This document shows, one piece after another, positions 26,441-35,690 of a DNA stretch of 64,000 bases; position 1 is the first letter of the stretch, and each line of letters starts with the position of its first letter. Under the pieces are notes generated by a model that saw only the letters and a program-made list of their open reading frames with translations, was not told the origin of the DNA and ran no database searches. A program made the position numbers and the translations under genes. This DNA comes from an uncultured Alphaproteobacteria bacterium. GTDB taxonomy: Bacteria > Pseudomonadota > Alphaproteobacteria > MPNO01 > UBA2964. The stretch lies in assembly GCA_943787225.1 (NCBI GenBank), contig CALSLP010000001.1, forward strand, positions 1 to 64,000, read 5' to 3'.

Positions 26441-26640
26441 CTGTCCGCCTGCAGAATTACTGAAAAAATAGGTCCACCCCTCCAATAGGGGGGCGGTCAG
26501 ATGGAGTTTCGGCGTAATTGTTTAAAAAGCCGTAAAGTACAGACGTCTCTGGGTTCGGCAAATGCGGGGGGCTACGGGCGCGCCGTCTTTAAACGGCGGG
26601 CAGCGGCGATCTACGCTAGAAAATTAGCAAAGAAAAAAGG

Positions 26641-27276
26641 TCAACCTATTGGTATTTCGGCGATCAAAGAAACCTTGTCTGTTGTTTCCGTAACATTGAG
26701 TTTACCGCCAGCTGCCTCACACAACCATGCCGTAAAGTATCCCTGCACTGTACGGGCGGTAAGGGAGTCAATCTCGACACCGGGCTTGAGCGCATCAGCA
26801 ACTTCCGGACGAAGCCCCGTACCTGGGCCACTCGCTGTCGCGGTTATCGTAATCGTATCGGATTTCTGGATTTCTATAACCAAATTTCCGCGATTAGGGA
26901 GTGTTTCCAACGCAAGAAAAGCCAGATTCAGGTATATTTTAACCGCGACCCGGCCAAGGGGATCTTCCCCTGTTGGCATGATGGCTTCAATTTTATCTTC
27001 TTCGATTATGCCATCTACGAGATCAGATGTTTCTTTGATCGATAACGCATCGGCGTTTTCACCACCGAGTCCGTAGGCAATTCGAAAAAACATCAGGCGC
27101 CCCGCAGCCTGCTTGATGCTAAAGGACAGGAGCGACATGACGCCATCATCAACGCCGCCAGACTCATCCTCCAGCAACTCCAATCCGTTGCTGACCGCCG
27201 CTGTAGGACTGATCAAGTCATGACAGAGCCTTGAACAAAGCAGTTCGGAAACACGTAGGGGAAATTCAACTAACAT
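26641..27276 (-). CDS. chpT: Histidine phosphotransferase ChpT
   Basis: This 211-residue protein has a two-helix phosphotransfer domain with His19 in SRLCHDLISPTAAVSNGLEL, followed by a degenerate kinase-like ATPase fold lacking nucleotide motifs (NLAFLALETLPNRGNLVIEI). This is the ChpT layout. ChpT passes phosphate from CckA to CtrA and CpdR in alphaproteobacterial cell-cycle and motility control. It precedes cheA in the same direction, with a 200-bp gap (26441-26640) that holds no gene. A divergent DUF3553 gene lies upstream. Confidence 0.85.
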   Translation of the reverse strand: MLVEFPLRVSELLCSRLCHDLISPTAAVSNGLELLEDESGGVDDGVMSLLSFSIKQAAGRLMFFRIAYGLGGENADALSIKETSDLVDGIIEEDKIEAIMPTGEDPLGRVAVKIYLNLAFLALETLPNRGNLVIEIQKSDTITITATASGPGTGLRPEVADALKPGVEIDSLTARTVQGYFTAWLCEAAGGKLNVTETTDKVSLIAEIPIG

Positions 27277-27374
27277 CGTCTTTTACTCCTGTACTGACTG
27301 CCGATAACGCTCCGAGACTTGGCATTGTGTCTGGCAACCTGCAAAATTTTCGATACTCTGGCTCAAACTTATCG

Positions 27375-27566
27375 ATGGAAACCAATATGAATGAAGAATT
27401 TGTCCCCGGCGTTCTCGTGCGTCATCCAGATCGCGAGGACTGGGGTCTTGGCCAAGTCCAATCTTCAATCGACAACCGAATTACTGTCAATTTTGAGCAT
27501 CAGGGTAAAGAGTTGATTAACGGCAACGTCATCTCCTTAATTTTGGTGGAAGAAGATCACGGGTAA
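27375..27566 (+). CDS. DUF3553 domain protein
   Basis: This 63-residue protein (or 59 residues from ATG 27387) contains VRHPDREDWGLGQVQSSIDN and NFEHQGKELINGNVISLILV, the pattern of the small DUF3553 family. The fold resembles a Tudor/SH3-like barrel with possible nucleic-acid or protein-binding function. It is divergent from chpT, and this pairing is common in alphaproteobacteria. Nothing more specific can be said. Confidence 0.75.
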   Translation: METNMNEEFVPGVLVRHPDREDWGLGQVQSSIDNRITVNFEHQGKELINGNVISLILVEEDHG

Positions 27567-27673
27567 TGATGGCCAAATTATGGGTTTTTCTGGAATAATT
27601 GTGTCGCAGCAGGTAACAACGAGCTGACAGATTACAATTCACCACGACACTAGATTAGATAAGATTATAAAGC

Positions 27674-29370
27674 ATGGCCGATACTAAATCCGTAAAAAGA
27701 CATTCTCATCCAGGACGTGGCGGACGCGGTGCTGCGCACCCTAAAGGGCGTCAGATTGACGCCAATGCCCAAGACCAGGTCCGAGCTCTGCTCGGCGACA
27801 AGCCGCGTGATCGCGATATGCTCATCGAGCACCTCCATTTAATACAAGATAGATACGGATGCCTTTCGGCTGATCATCTCGTCGTGCTCGCCGATGAAAT
27901 GAAGATGGCGATGACGGAAGTCTACGAAGTCGCAACATTTTATGCGCATTTCGACGTCATTACGGATGACGCCAATCGACCCCCGCCGGTAACAATACGC
28001 GTATGCGATAGCGTAACGTGTGAAATGCTTGGTGCCGAACAGCTGATCGCTGAATTATCAAAAAACGCCGACGCTGACATTCGCGTCCTGCGAGCACCCT
28101 GCATGGGTGCCTGTGACAAAGCACCGGCAGTCGCTATCGGTCATACACAAATTGCGCCAGCGACAGTGGATACCGCTCTGGCAGCAGCGAAAAATAAGAC
28201 GCATGTAAAGTTGCCAAATTACGTGGATTTTAATGCATACGAAAAAGAAGGTGGCTATGCCTTGCTCCGAGAGTGCCTGGGCAATACCCGCACACCGGAC
28301 GAGCTGATTGAAACCCTCAATGATTCTGGGTTACGCGGCCTAGGTGGCGCTGGGTTTCCAACCGGACGAAAATGGACTTTTGTCAGAGCGGAGACGGGTC
28401 CTCGGCTTATGGCCGTCAACGCTGACGAAGGTGAACCGGGTACCTTTAAAGATCGCTGGTTCCTGGAACAGGACCCACATCGCTTTCTCGAAGGCATGCT
28501 GATCGGCGCTTGGGCGGTTGAAGCACAAGACATCTATATTTACTTACGCGACGAATACCCGGAAATTCGCGAAATTCTTCTCAAAGAAATTCCCAAACTA
28601 GAAGCCGCCGGCCTAGCCGAGTCCCGGACGTATTCATCTCCGTCGCGGCGCCGGCGCATACATTTGCGGCGAAGAATCCGCGATGCTGGAATCGATCGAA
28701 GGCAAGCGTGGCCTCCCCCGCCACAAACCACCCTTCCCCGCCCAAATTGGCCTATTTGGTCGTCCTACTCTGATTCACAACGTTGAAACCCTCTACTGGA
28801 TCCGCGATCTTGTTCAAAAAGGGTCGAATTGGTTCACCGATAAAGGGCGCAATGGATCGAAAGGTCTGCGAACGTTTTCTGTATCAGGCCGCGTAAAGGA
28901 ACCGGGCGTCAAAATTGCCGATGCCGGAATTACGGCTCGCGAGCTTATCGACGAATATTGCGGCGGCATGTCAGAGGGCCATACCTTTAAAGGCTATCTG
29001 CCTGGCGGGGCCTCCGGCGGCATTTTGCCAGCCAGCATGGACAGTGAGCCATTGGATTTTGGAACCCTCGAACAATATGGCTGCCTGATCGGGTCAGCGG
29101 CCGTCATTGTCCTATCGGAAGAGGACTCCACAGGTGACGTCGCCCTCAATCTTCTAAAATTCTTCGAAGATGAAAGCTGTGGACAATGCACACCGTGCCG
29201 CAATGGCTGCGAAAAAGCCGTCCAGCTTCTCGAACAACCGAGCTGGGACAAACCGCTCTTGGAAGAGCTGTCATTCGGCAATGCAAGATGCATCTATTTG
29301 CGGCCTAGGCCAGGCAGCGACCAACGGCCTGAACTCCGTCTTCAAATATTTCCCGGACGATGTGAAGTAA
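27674..29370 (+). pseudogene. fdsB: NAD-dependent formate dehydrogenase beta subunit (NuoE-NuoF fusion), two frameshifts
   Basis: The N-terminal 190 residues are NuoE-like with a [2Fe-2S] ligand set (VRVCDSVTCEMLG, then RAPCMGACDKAP). A NuoF-like part follows with the FMN/NAD site GLRGLGGAGFPTGRKW and NADEGEPGTFKDR, then ICGEESAMLESIEGKRG, and a [4Fe-4S] site in SCGQCTPCRNGCEK. Frameshifts near 28640 and 29278 (both net +1) break the frame; the corrected ending is AMQDASICGLGQAATNG to 29370. The corrected length of about 565 residues fits a fused FdsG-FdsB diaphorase that passes formate electrons to NAD. The alpha subunit lies 2.5 kb downstream. Confidence 0.8.
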
Positions 29371-29391
29371 ATTTAGATATCGGTGCTAGGG

Positions 29392-30285
29392 ATGACTGAT
29401 TTAATCAACGGCCCCGACTGGCAACCCAAGAAACCCAAAATCAGCCTGCCGCCGTTGAGTTGCGACACTCACGCCCATCTCTACGGACCCTTTGCGCATT
29501 TTCCAATCGACCCAGACAAAGGTAACGGGCCAGACACAAGCTATAAGCAGTATCGAGACATGCTTGATGTTTTAGGTATCGAGCGCGCCGTTCTCGTTCA
29601 AGCGGGCGGGACTATGGCGGGATCGACCCGACAACTGTTGATGCGATCGAAAAATCAAATGGTCGTATTCGAGGCGTCGCGGCAATGCCACGAGATAACA
29701 TAGAGAAGCATCTCGATTTTTTAGTCGAAAAGAATTTTTGCGGCATTCGGCTATCTAGTTTTTCGCCAGGGGCCGTCCGCCTGGATCAACTCGAAGCGAT
29801 GGCAGCCGCTCATGGAAGATCTCGGCTGGGCAATTCTCATTCATCTAACCGACATCGAAGAAATTATTGAGCTGGCTCCGCGTATCCGCAAGCTGTCTGC
29901 AAATATTCTATTTGATCACCTAGCCCGAGTTCGCAGCCATAACACAGTTGAAAGCCCCGGTTTCCAGACATTGCTGGCACTGCTTCGCGATACTGATCAT
30001 TGTTGGGCAAAAATATGCAGTTGGTATCGGTTGTCGGCTTCTGGCACCATACGATGACATGACGCCCTATGCCCGCGCATTGATTGAGACAAGGCCCGAC
30101 CGCCTCGTTTGGGGAACCAACTGGCCTCACCGCAATTCCTACGTGGCTATTCCCATGATGGTGATTTACTAGACCAGTTTATGAATTGGGCCGCCGACGA
30201 ACAAATTCGGCAACAAATTCTGGTCGAGAACCCTGCGGCTCTTTGGGTTCGAGACACCTGCCTAATTCAAAAGCTTCGTTTTTAG
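29392..30285 (+). pseudogene. Amidohydrolase-family (metal-dependent TIM-barrel) gene, multiple frameshifts
   Basis: Homology moves across frames. ATG 29392 gives PLSCDTHAHLYGPFAHFPID, with the metal-binding His-x-His, and IERAVLVQAGG. Next come AMPRDNIEKHLDFLVEKNFC, then HMEDLGWAILIHLTDIEEII, then APYDDMTPYARALIETRPDR with LVWGTNWPHRN, and finally NWAADEQIRQQILVENPAAL. At least four shifts are needed. The type resembles 2-pyrone-4,6-dicarboxylate lactonase-like hydrolases. It lies directly after the formate dehydrogenase beta gene and overlaps the 3' end of the convergent YHS gene. It is either a decaying gene or poor local sequence. Confidence 0.7.
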
Positions 30286-30729
30286 ACCCGGCCAGTTGCG
30301 GTCGCCCTTGCGAATATGACCCGATATATCTTGAGACCACAACTGCTTCACTGATTTCGAATAATTGAGATAGAGCTTCCCGTCCACAATTGACCACGCA
30401 TCAGGGTCAATTGACGCCGTATAGCCTTCACTGACGGCATATGCGCAAAATCCACCATATTGAGGTTCATATTTTTCAGGAGACGCCTTAAAACGTTCAA
30501 GGTTCTCAGCACTGGAAAACCGCCAGGTCGCACCTTTCCATTTGAGAGAAAATTTACCGGAACCTTTTACAGGCTTGCGTTCTGTGAAATAGGCAACGGG
30601 GTCAACACCTTCGATTGCCACACCAGTCCAACTTGATTTGTTAAAATAGCTGGCGGCCGCTGCCTGAGAAATTGGCATAACCGCCAACGCCAACAGGACT
30701 CCCAAAACTGATACGAAATTGCGTGTCAT
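30262..30729 (-). CDS. Exported YHS-domain protein
   Basis: The 155-residue form from ATG 30729, behind GGAGAGG, has a signal peptide (residues 1-25, ending QAAAA). The mature YHS-like domain shows GVAIEGVDPVAYFTERKPVK, KWKGATWRFSSAENLERFKA and PQYGGFCAYAVSEG. YHS domains are often metal-associated, and this secreted version is common next to redox genes in proteobacteria. It is 24 bases downstream of msrP and likely in its operon. The specific role is unknown. Confidence 0.75.
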   Translation of the reverse strand: MTRNFVSVLGVLLALAVMPISQAAAASYFNKSSWTGVAIEGVDPVAYFTERKPVKGSGKFSLKWKGATWRFSSAENLERFKASPEKYEPQYGGFCAYAVSEGYTASIDPDAWSIVDGKLYLNYSKSVKQLWSQDISGHIRKGDRNWPGLKTKLLN

Positions 30730-30753
30730 TGATACCTCTCCTTCGCTCAATAC

Positions 30754-31734
30754 TCAGGTGTAAAGCCTCTGACCTTCCATTCCCTTGTATAGCTCAGCGA
30801 CATATTCCCCATAACCATTAAATAGTTGCGTCGGTACGCGACCCGACTTTCCCAGTACACGTTCAGTCGCCTGACTCCGGCGTCGATGCGACACTTTTGG
30901 ATTCACATTGGCCCAGAAACCATATTCCGCCGAATTGACCTTCTCCCAGAATGTCAGCGGCTTTTTCTCGGTGAAGGTAAAACGCGCAATTGATTTGACC
31001 GATTTAAAGCCATACTTCCAGGGCACTGCCAGTCGCAGCGGGGCACCGTTCTGTTTGGGGATAGGCTTGCCGTACAAACCCGTCGCTATAAAGGCGAGAT
31101 CATTCGTAGCCTCCGCAATAGTCAGCCCTTCGCGATAGGGCCATGGATACCAACCCTGTTTCTGACCAGACGCCACCGTTGGGTTGTGAAAGGTCTCCAT
31201 CTGTAAATATTTTGCAGAGCCGAGCGGCTTTGCGAGATCAACCAGCGCTTTCAAAGCAAACCCCGACCAAAGGACGGCCATTGACCATGCCTCAACACAT
31301 CGAAACCGATAGAGCCGTTCTTCAAGAGGCATTTTCTTGAGGAGTTCATCTATCCCCAGAGTGACCGGCTTCTCCACCAATCCGTCAATATTTACCTCCC
31401 AAGGCCGTAATGGTAGGACTTGCGACGCCCGCCAGATGTTCTTATGAGAGCCGAATTCATAGAAATTATTATAGGTCGTTGCCAGCTTTTCCGAGGTTTC
31501 CGGGCGATCTAGTTTGTAGAAGGTATTCCGCTTCACGGGATATAATGATGCACTTGGATCGATTTCATAGGTGATCGGCGTAGTATCTTCACACGCCGCC
31601 AGCAACGGTGCAGCCCCTGCAATCAATCCGCCCAGCCCCATTGTCTTCAATAGTGAGCGGCGGTCGCGATAAACTCCCTCCGGAGTTATCTGTGATTCTT
31701 TGAGTTCCCAGTCACGGGGCTGGCGGATTGGCAT
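30754..31734 (-). CDS. msrP: Protein-methionine-sulfoxide reductase catalytic subunit MsrP (YedY)
   Basis: This 326-residue molybdoenzyme of the sulfite oxidase fold has a twin-arginine signal (RRSLLKTMGLGG, residues 25-36). The molybdopterin Cys lies in YRFRCVEAWSM. Other typical segments are VNIDGLVEKPVTLGIDELLK, GWYPWPYREGLTIAEA and LRLAVPWKYGFKSVKSI. MsrP repairs oxidised methionines on periplasmic proteins, normally with the haem membrane partner MsrQ, which is not adjacent. It is divergent from fdsA across a 162-bp gap with symmetric motifs. Confidence 0.88.
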   Translation of the reverse strand: MPIRQPRDWELKESQITPEGVYRDRRSLLKTMGLGGLIAGAAPLLAACEDTTPITYEIDPSASLYPVKRNTFYKLDRPETSEKLATTYNNFYEFGSHKNIWRASQVLPLRPWEVNIDGLVEKPVTLGIDELLKKMPLEERLYRFRCVEAWSMAVLWSGFALKALVDLAKPLGSAKYLQMETFHNPTVASGQKQGWYPWPYREGLTIAEATNDLAFIATGLYGKPIPKQNGAPLRLAVPWKYGFKSVKSIARFTFTEKKPLTFWEKVNSAEYGFWANVNPKVSHRRRSQATERVLGKSGRVPTQLFNGYGEYVAELYKGMEGQRLYT

Positions 31735-31844
31735 GGGTTTAAACCTATGGTTTGCTCTTTCAAAGAAGATGGCATCACCCCGTCATTTCACCAATAACGT
31801 TTTCGCGAGCGAAAAGGCAAAACTCTCTAACACTGCAATTGACC

Positions 31845-31877
31845 CTATGGGCGGTGGAAACTAGGTTGAGCCCATAG
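31845..31877. promoter_or_regulatory. Inverted repeat between msrP and fdsA
   Basis: CTATGGGC (31845-31852) and GCCCATAG (31870-31877) are perfect 8-bp arms 17 bp apart, ending 19 bases before the fdsA ATG. A related CCTATGG lies just upstream of msrP. The layout suits an operator or a leader hairpin controlling the divergent molybdoenzyme genes. It does not match the ModE-type sequence seen at moaA. Confidence 0.35.
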
Positions 31878-31896
31878 TTTGATTCAGGCGAATATA

Positions 31897-34662
31897 ATGG
31901 CAGACAAGATAGAATTTACCCTCGACGGAAAAACCGTAACTGCGGAACCGGATGAGACCATTTGGCAGGTTGCCGACCGCGTCGGTACCGAAATTCCTCA
32001 TCTATGTTATGCCCCGGAACCGGGCTACCGGTCAGACGGTAATTGCCGCGCCTGTATGGTCGAAATAGAAGGCGAGCGCGTCCTGGCCGCCTCCTGCATC
32101 CGCAAGCCTGCTGATGGCATGACAGTGACCACCGCCAGCGAGCGTGCCAAAAAAGCCCGCAAGATGGTCTTTGAGCTTTTGGTCGCGGATCAGCCGGACC
32201 GGACTACTCATCACGATGACGATTCCCGCTTTTGGCGATGGGCTGACAAAATAGGTGTCGAGTCCAGCCGGTTCCCGGCAAAAAACTCACCCAGCGCGGA
32301 CCCAAGCCATCCGGCGATGGCGGTCAATCTGGACGCTTGCATCAACTGTACCCTCTGCGTACGCGCCTGCCGCGAAGTTCAGGTCAATGATGTTATCGGT
32401 ATGGCCCAACGCGGATCGGAAGCCAAAATTGTCTTCGATCTTGACGATCCTATGGGTGAAAGCACCTGCGTTGCCTGTGGTGAATGCGTGCAGGCCTGCC
32501 CCACCGGAGCCCTTCTGCCCAAATCCGTAACATCGGCTGACCAACCGGGCCGCATGCAACCCGACCGAAAAGTGGATTCTGTCTGCCCCTATTGTGGTGT
32601 GGGTTGCCAGCTGACCTATCACCTCAAAGACGACAAGCTTCTATACGTGACCGGTCGCGACGGTCCCGCCAACGAAAACCGGCTCTGCGTTAAAGGTCGC
32701 TTCGGATTCGATTACGCGCACCATCCGCACCGTCTGACTGTCCCGTTGATCCGCAAGGACGATGCGCCTAAGAACGCCGTCGAAGACATTGATCCGGCGA
32801 ACCCGCTTACCCATTTCCGCGAAGCCAGTTGGGAAGAAGCCCTTGAACGAGCCGCGGGTGGATTGCGGCAGATCCGCGATGATCATGGCGGTGGCGCCTT
32901 GGCCGGGTTCGGTTCGGCTAAGGGATCAAACGAAGAAGCTTATCTTTTTCAGAAACTGGTCCGCACCGGATTCGGCACCAATAATGTCGATCATTGCACC
33001 CGGCTATGCCATGCGTCTTCCGTCGCTGCCCTCATGGAATGCATCGGATCTGGCGCCGTCACCGCGCCGTTTACAGCGGTCCGGGATGCAGAAGTCATTA
33101 TTGTGATCGGTGCGAACCCCACGGAAAACCATCCCGTCGCGGCCACTTTCTTCAAGCAGGCCGTCAAAGACGGGAAGACCTTGATTGTCATGGACCCCCG
33201 CGGTCAGGCCTTGAAGCGTCACGCAAAACACATGCTGCAGTTCAAGCCCGGCGGTGATGTTTCAATGCTCAATGCCATCATGCATGTGATCGTCGAAGAA
33301 AAACTCTATGACGAGCAGTATATTCAGGCCCATACAGACGGCTTTGAAGAACTCAAGAAACATCTCGCTAACTTCCCACCAGAAAAAATGGCAGAGGTTT
33401 GCGGGATCGATGCGGAAACGCTCCGCACGGTTGCGCGGACCTACGCGACATCAAATGCCTCAATTATTTTTTGGGGTATGGGCGTCTCGCAGCATATTCA
33501 CGGCACCGACAACGCGCGATGCCTGATCGATCTCTCGCTCATGACCGGACAGGTCGGTCGTCCAGGCACCGGGCTGCACCCCTTACGCGGCCAGAACAAC
33601 GTACAAGGCGCTTCTGATGCCGGGTTGGTTCCGATGTTCTATCCAGATTACCAGCTCGTCACCAAGGAAGACACCCGCAAACAGTTTGAGGAATTTTGGA
33701 ATACCGAACTCGATCCCGAACGTGGCCTGACCGTGGTGGAAATCATGGACGAAGTCCATACAGGCAATATTCGTGGCATGTATGTCATGGGAGAGAACCC
33801 GGCCATGTCGGACCCCGATGCCCAACATGCGCGCGAAGCCCTCGCCAAACTCGAGACCCTCGTCGTTCAGGATATTTTCCTGACAGAGACCGCCTTCCAT
33901 GCCGATGTTGTTCTGCCGGCATCCGCTTGGCCGGAAAAAGACGGCACGGTTACCAATACCAACCGTCAGGTCCAAATGGGCAGACATGCTCTGCCCCTCC
34001 AGGGCGAAACCCGGCAGGACTGGTCGATTATCCAGGATATGGCGCGTGGCCTTGGGCTCGACTGGAATTACACCCATCCCAGCGAAGTCTTCACCGAAAT
34101 GGCGCAAATCATGCCCTCAATGAAGAATATTACCTGGGATCGCGTAGAACGTGAGAGCGCTGTCACCTATCCCTGCGATGGCCCTGATGTGCCCGGCAAC
34201 GAAATTGTCTTTGGCAATGGCTTCCCCACAGAGTCCGGCCACGCCAAAATGGTCGCCGCTGACATTGTACCGCCCGCTGAACTACCAGACGACGAATACC
34301 CGATGGTCTTGACCACCGGCCGCCAGCTAGAGCATTGGCATACTGGCGCGATTACCAGGCGGGCCAGCGTCCTTGATGCCCTTGAACCGGAGGCAGTCGC
34401 CTGCCTTAACGCCCGGGACATACGAGATATGGGTATCAGACCTGGGGATATGGTGCGGGTCGCGACCCGCCGCGGCGTCCTGGAACTAAAAGCACGCGTT
34501 GATCGGGCCGTTCCGCAAGGCGTCATCTTTATCCCGTTCTGTTATGCCGAGGCACCCGCTAACTTCCTGACCAATCCGCAGCTCGACCCGTTTGGCAAAA
34601 TTCCTGAATTCAAATTTTGTGCCGCCAGAGTGGAAAGCGCGAAAGCAGCAGCAGCGGAATAG
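31897..34662 (+). CDS. fdsA: Formate dehydrogenase alpha subunit (FdsA-type molybdoenzyme)
   Basis: About 921 residues from ATG 31897. An N-terminal ferredoxin-like [2Fe-2S] domain (HLCYAPEPGYRSDGNCRACM, then CIRKP) leads to two [4Fe-4S] sites (CINCTLCVRACREV and CVACGECVQACPTG) and then the catalytic [4Fe-4S] motif CPYCGVGC. The molybdenum ligand is Cys371 in DHCTRLCHASS, the Cys replacing selenocysteine. The C-terminal dinucleotide-binding domain carries TTGRQLEHWHTGAITRRA. It oxidises formate to CO2 in the cytosol and passes electrons to the NuoEF-like beta subunit. The gene is intact, followed at 6 bases by the opposite-strand ModE-like gene. Confidence 0.9.
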   Translation: MADKIEFTLDGKTVTAEPDETIWQVADRVGTEIPHLCYAPEPGYRSDGNCRACMVEIEGERVLAASCIRKPADGMTVTTASERAKKARKMVFELLVADQPDRTTHHDDDSRFWRWADKIGVESSRFPAKNSPSADPSHPAMAVNLDACINCTLCVRACREVQVNDVIGMAQRGSEAKIVFDLDDPMGESTCVACGECVQACPTGALLPKSVTSADQPGRMQPDRKVDSVCPYCGVGCQLTYHLKDDKLLYVTGRDGPANENRLCVKGRFGFDYAHHPHRLTVPLIRKDDAPKNAVEDIDPANPLTHFREASWEEALERAAGGLRQIRDDHGGGALAGFGSAKGSNEEAYLFQKLVRTGFGTNNVDHCTRLCHASSVAALMECIGSGAVTAPFTAVRDAEVIIVIGANPTENHPVAATFFKQAVKDGKTLIVMDPRGQALKRHAKHMLQFKPGGDVSMLNAIMHVIVEEKLYDEQYIQAHTDGFEELKKHLANFPPEKMAEVCGIDAETLRTVARTYATSNASIIFWGMGVSQHIHGTDNARCLIDLSLMTGQVGRPGTGLHPLRGQNNVQGASDAGLVPMFYPDYQLVTKEDTRKQFEEFWNTELDPERGLTVVEIMDEVHTGNIRGMYVMGENPAMSDPDAQHAREALAKLETLVVQDIFLTETAFHADVVLPASAWPEKDGTVTNTNRQVQMGRHALPLQGETRQDWSIIQDMARGLGLDWNYTHPSEVFTEMAQIMPSMKNITWDRVERESAVTYPCDGPDVPGNEIVFGNGFPTESGHAKMVAADIVPPAELPDDEYPMVLTTGRQLEHWHTGAITRRASVLDALEPEAVACLNARDIRDMGIRPGDMVRVATRRGVLELKARVDRAVPQGVIFIPFCYAEAPANFLTNPQLDPFGKIPEFKFCAARVESAKAAAAE

Positions 34663-34667
34663 CGTCG

Positions 34668-35063
34668 TCAATTCTTGGGCGGCGGCTTTAGCAACGCCGC
34701 GAAATCTGAGATTTCCTGTCGGACAGCTTGACCTGCTTTATCTTCCATTGAGCGGTAGCGCTTCAACGCATCAATTCCTGCATCGGTCACCCGCGCACCG
34801 CCGCCACCAGCCCCGCCCGCATTCTTCGCGACTAACGGTGACTTAAAATCACAATTCATTGCCTCTATAAGCTTCCAGGCTCGACGATAAGACATCCCCA
34901 TTTGACGCGCTGCACCGGTTATAGAGCCCGTCCGTTCCACAGCTTCTAATAACGCAACCTTGCCCGGGCCGAGGGCCACGACCGCACCGAGTAAGATCTT
35001 GAGAGTTGGGGATTCTTCGCGGGTCTTCGCCATATTGTCGATCAAACTACCTGCGCCCTGCAT
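34668..35063 (-). CDS. ModE-like winged-helix DNA-binding protein (no MOP domain)
   Basis: The 131-residue protein (121 residues if ATG 35033, MAKTREE, is used) matches the N-terminal winged helix of ModE: KVALLEAVERTGSITGAARQ, then MGMSYRRAWKLIEAMNCDFK and RVTDAGIDALKRYRSME. ModE in E. coli also has two molybdate-binding MOP domains; these are absent here. Single-domain ModE-like proteins are common in alphaproteobacteria. It is the last gene of the fdhD-GIY-YIG-mobA run on the minus strand, which suggests molybdenum- or formate-linked regulation. A ModE-type inverted repeat lies 4 kb away, upstream of moaA. Confidence 0.8.
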   Translation of the reverse strand: MQGAGSLIDNMAKTREESPTLKILLGAVVALGPGKVALLEAVERTGSITGAARQMGMSYRRAWKLIEAMNCDFKSPLVAKNAGGAGGGGARVTDAGIDALKRYRSMEDKAGQAVRQEISDFAALLKPPPKN

Positions 35064-35066
35064 TCG

Positions 35067-35690
35067 TCAAGATGTCGAAGATAGAATGGCTTCTGCTCGG
35101 GCGAGATCCTCAGGCCGATTGACATTCAGGAATGGATCTATTGGATCAACGGCCCAGCTGGCACGAACCAGGCGATAGCGGGCAGTCCAAACATCAACTT
35201 TGCGAACATCCTCATCAACCAAAGCAGCCCGTAGATCCCCTGCCAATGCGACTGGCCAAAGTCCGAAAACCGGTTGATCCCGGTCGTTGGAAGACGCGCA
35301 GGCAAGGTCACCCTTTTGATCTTCAATGGCATCTGACAGCCGAGAAATCAGGTCGTTAGGCGCGAAGGGCGCATCACAAGCAAAGCTAGCCACCCAATTG
35401 CAGGCTGGACGGTTATCGCGTGCCCACTCCAAACCGGTAAGAATACCCGCTAGAGGCCCGGCAAATCCATCAACAACATCACCAATCACCGGTAAGCCGT
35501 ATATCGAAAAACGTGCAGGGTCACCATTCGCATTCAAGACGAGCTCATCAACTTGTGGCCGAGCACAGTCGATAACACGCGCAAGCAAGGTTTTGTCGCC
35601 AAGCATCTGCAAACACTTATCACCACCGCCCATCCGGCGCGACTGGCCACCCGCCAAGAGCAGACCGCAAACATCCCCCTCAATCGACAT
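35067..35690 (-). CDS. mobA: Molybdenum cofactor guanylyltransferase MobA
   Basis: From ATG 35690 (MSIEGDVCGLL) the protein has about 207 residues. The nucleotide-binding signature LLAGGQSRRMGGGDK is at the N-terminus, followed by SFACDAPFAPNDLISRL and QPVFGLWPV. MobA joins GMP to molybdopterin to make the bis-MGD used by formate dehydrogenase. The start overlaps the upstream GIY-YIG gene by 11 bases and the stop lies 3 bases from the ModE-like gene, so translation is probably coupled across the operon. Confidence 0.88.
   Translation of the reverse strand: MSIEGDVCGLLLAGGQSRRMGGGDKCLQMLGDKTLLARVIDCARPQVDELVLNANGDPARFSIYGLPVIGDVVDGFAGPLAGILTGLEWARDNRPACNWVASFACDAPFAPNDLISRLSDAIEDQKGDLACASSNDRDQPVFGLWPVALAGDLRAALVDEDVRKVDVWTARYRLVRASWAVDPIDPFLNVNRPEDLARAEAILSSTS

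Noticed and set aside
26501-27076. 191-codon plus-strand open frame opposite chpT
   Set aside because: It is antisense to a gene with clear ChpT homology, has low-complexity Ser/Pro/Arg composition and no recognisable domain.
33007-33009. Selenocysteine at the formate dehydrogenase active site
   Set aside because: The codon is TGC, so the molybdenum ligand is ordinary cysteine.
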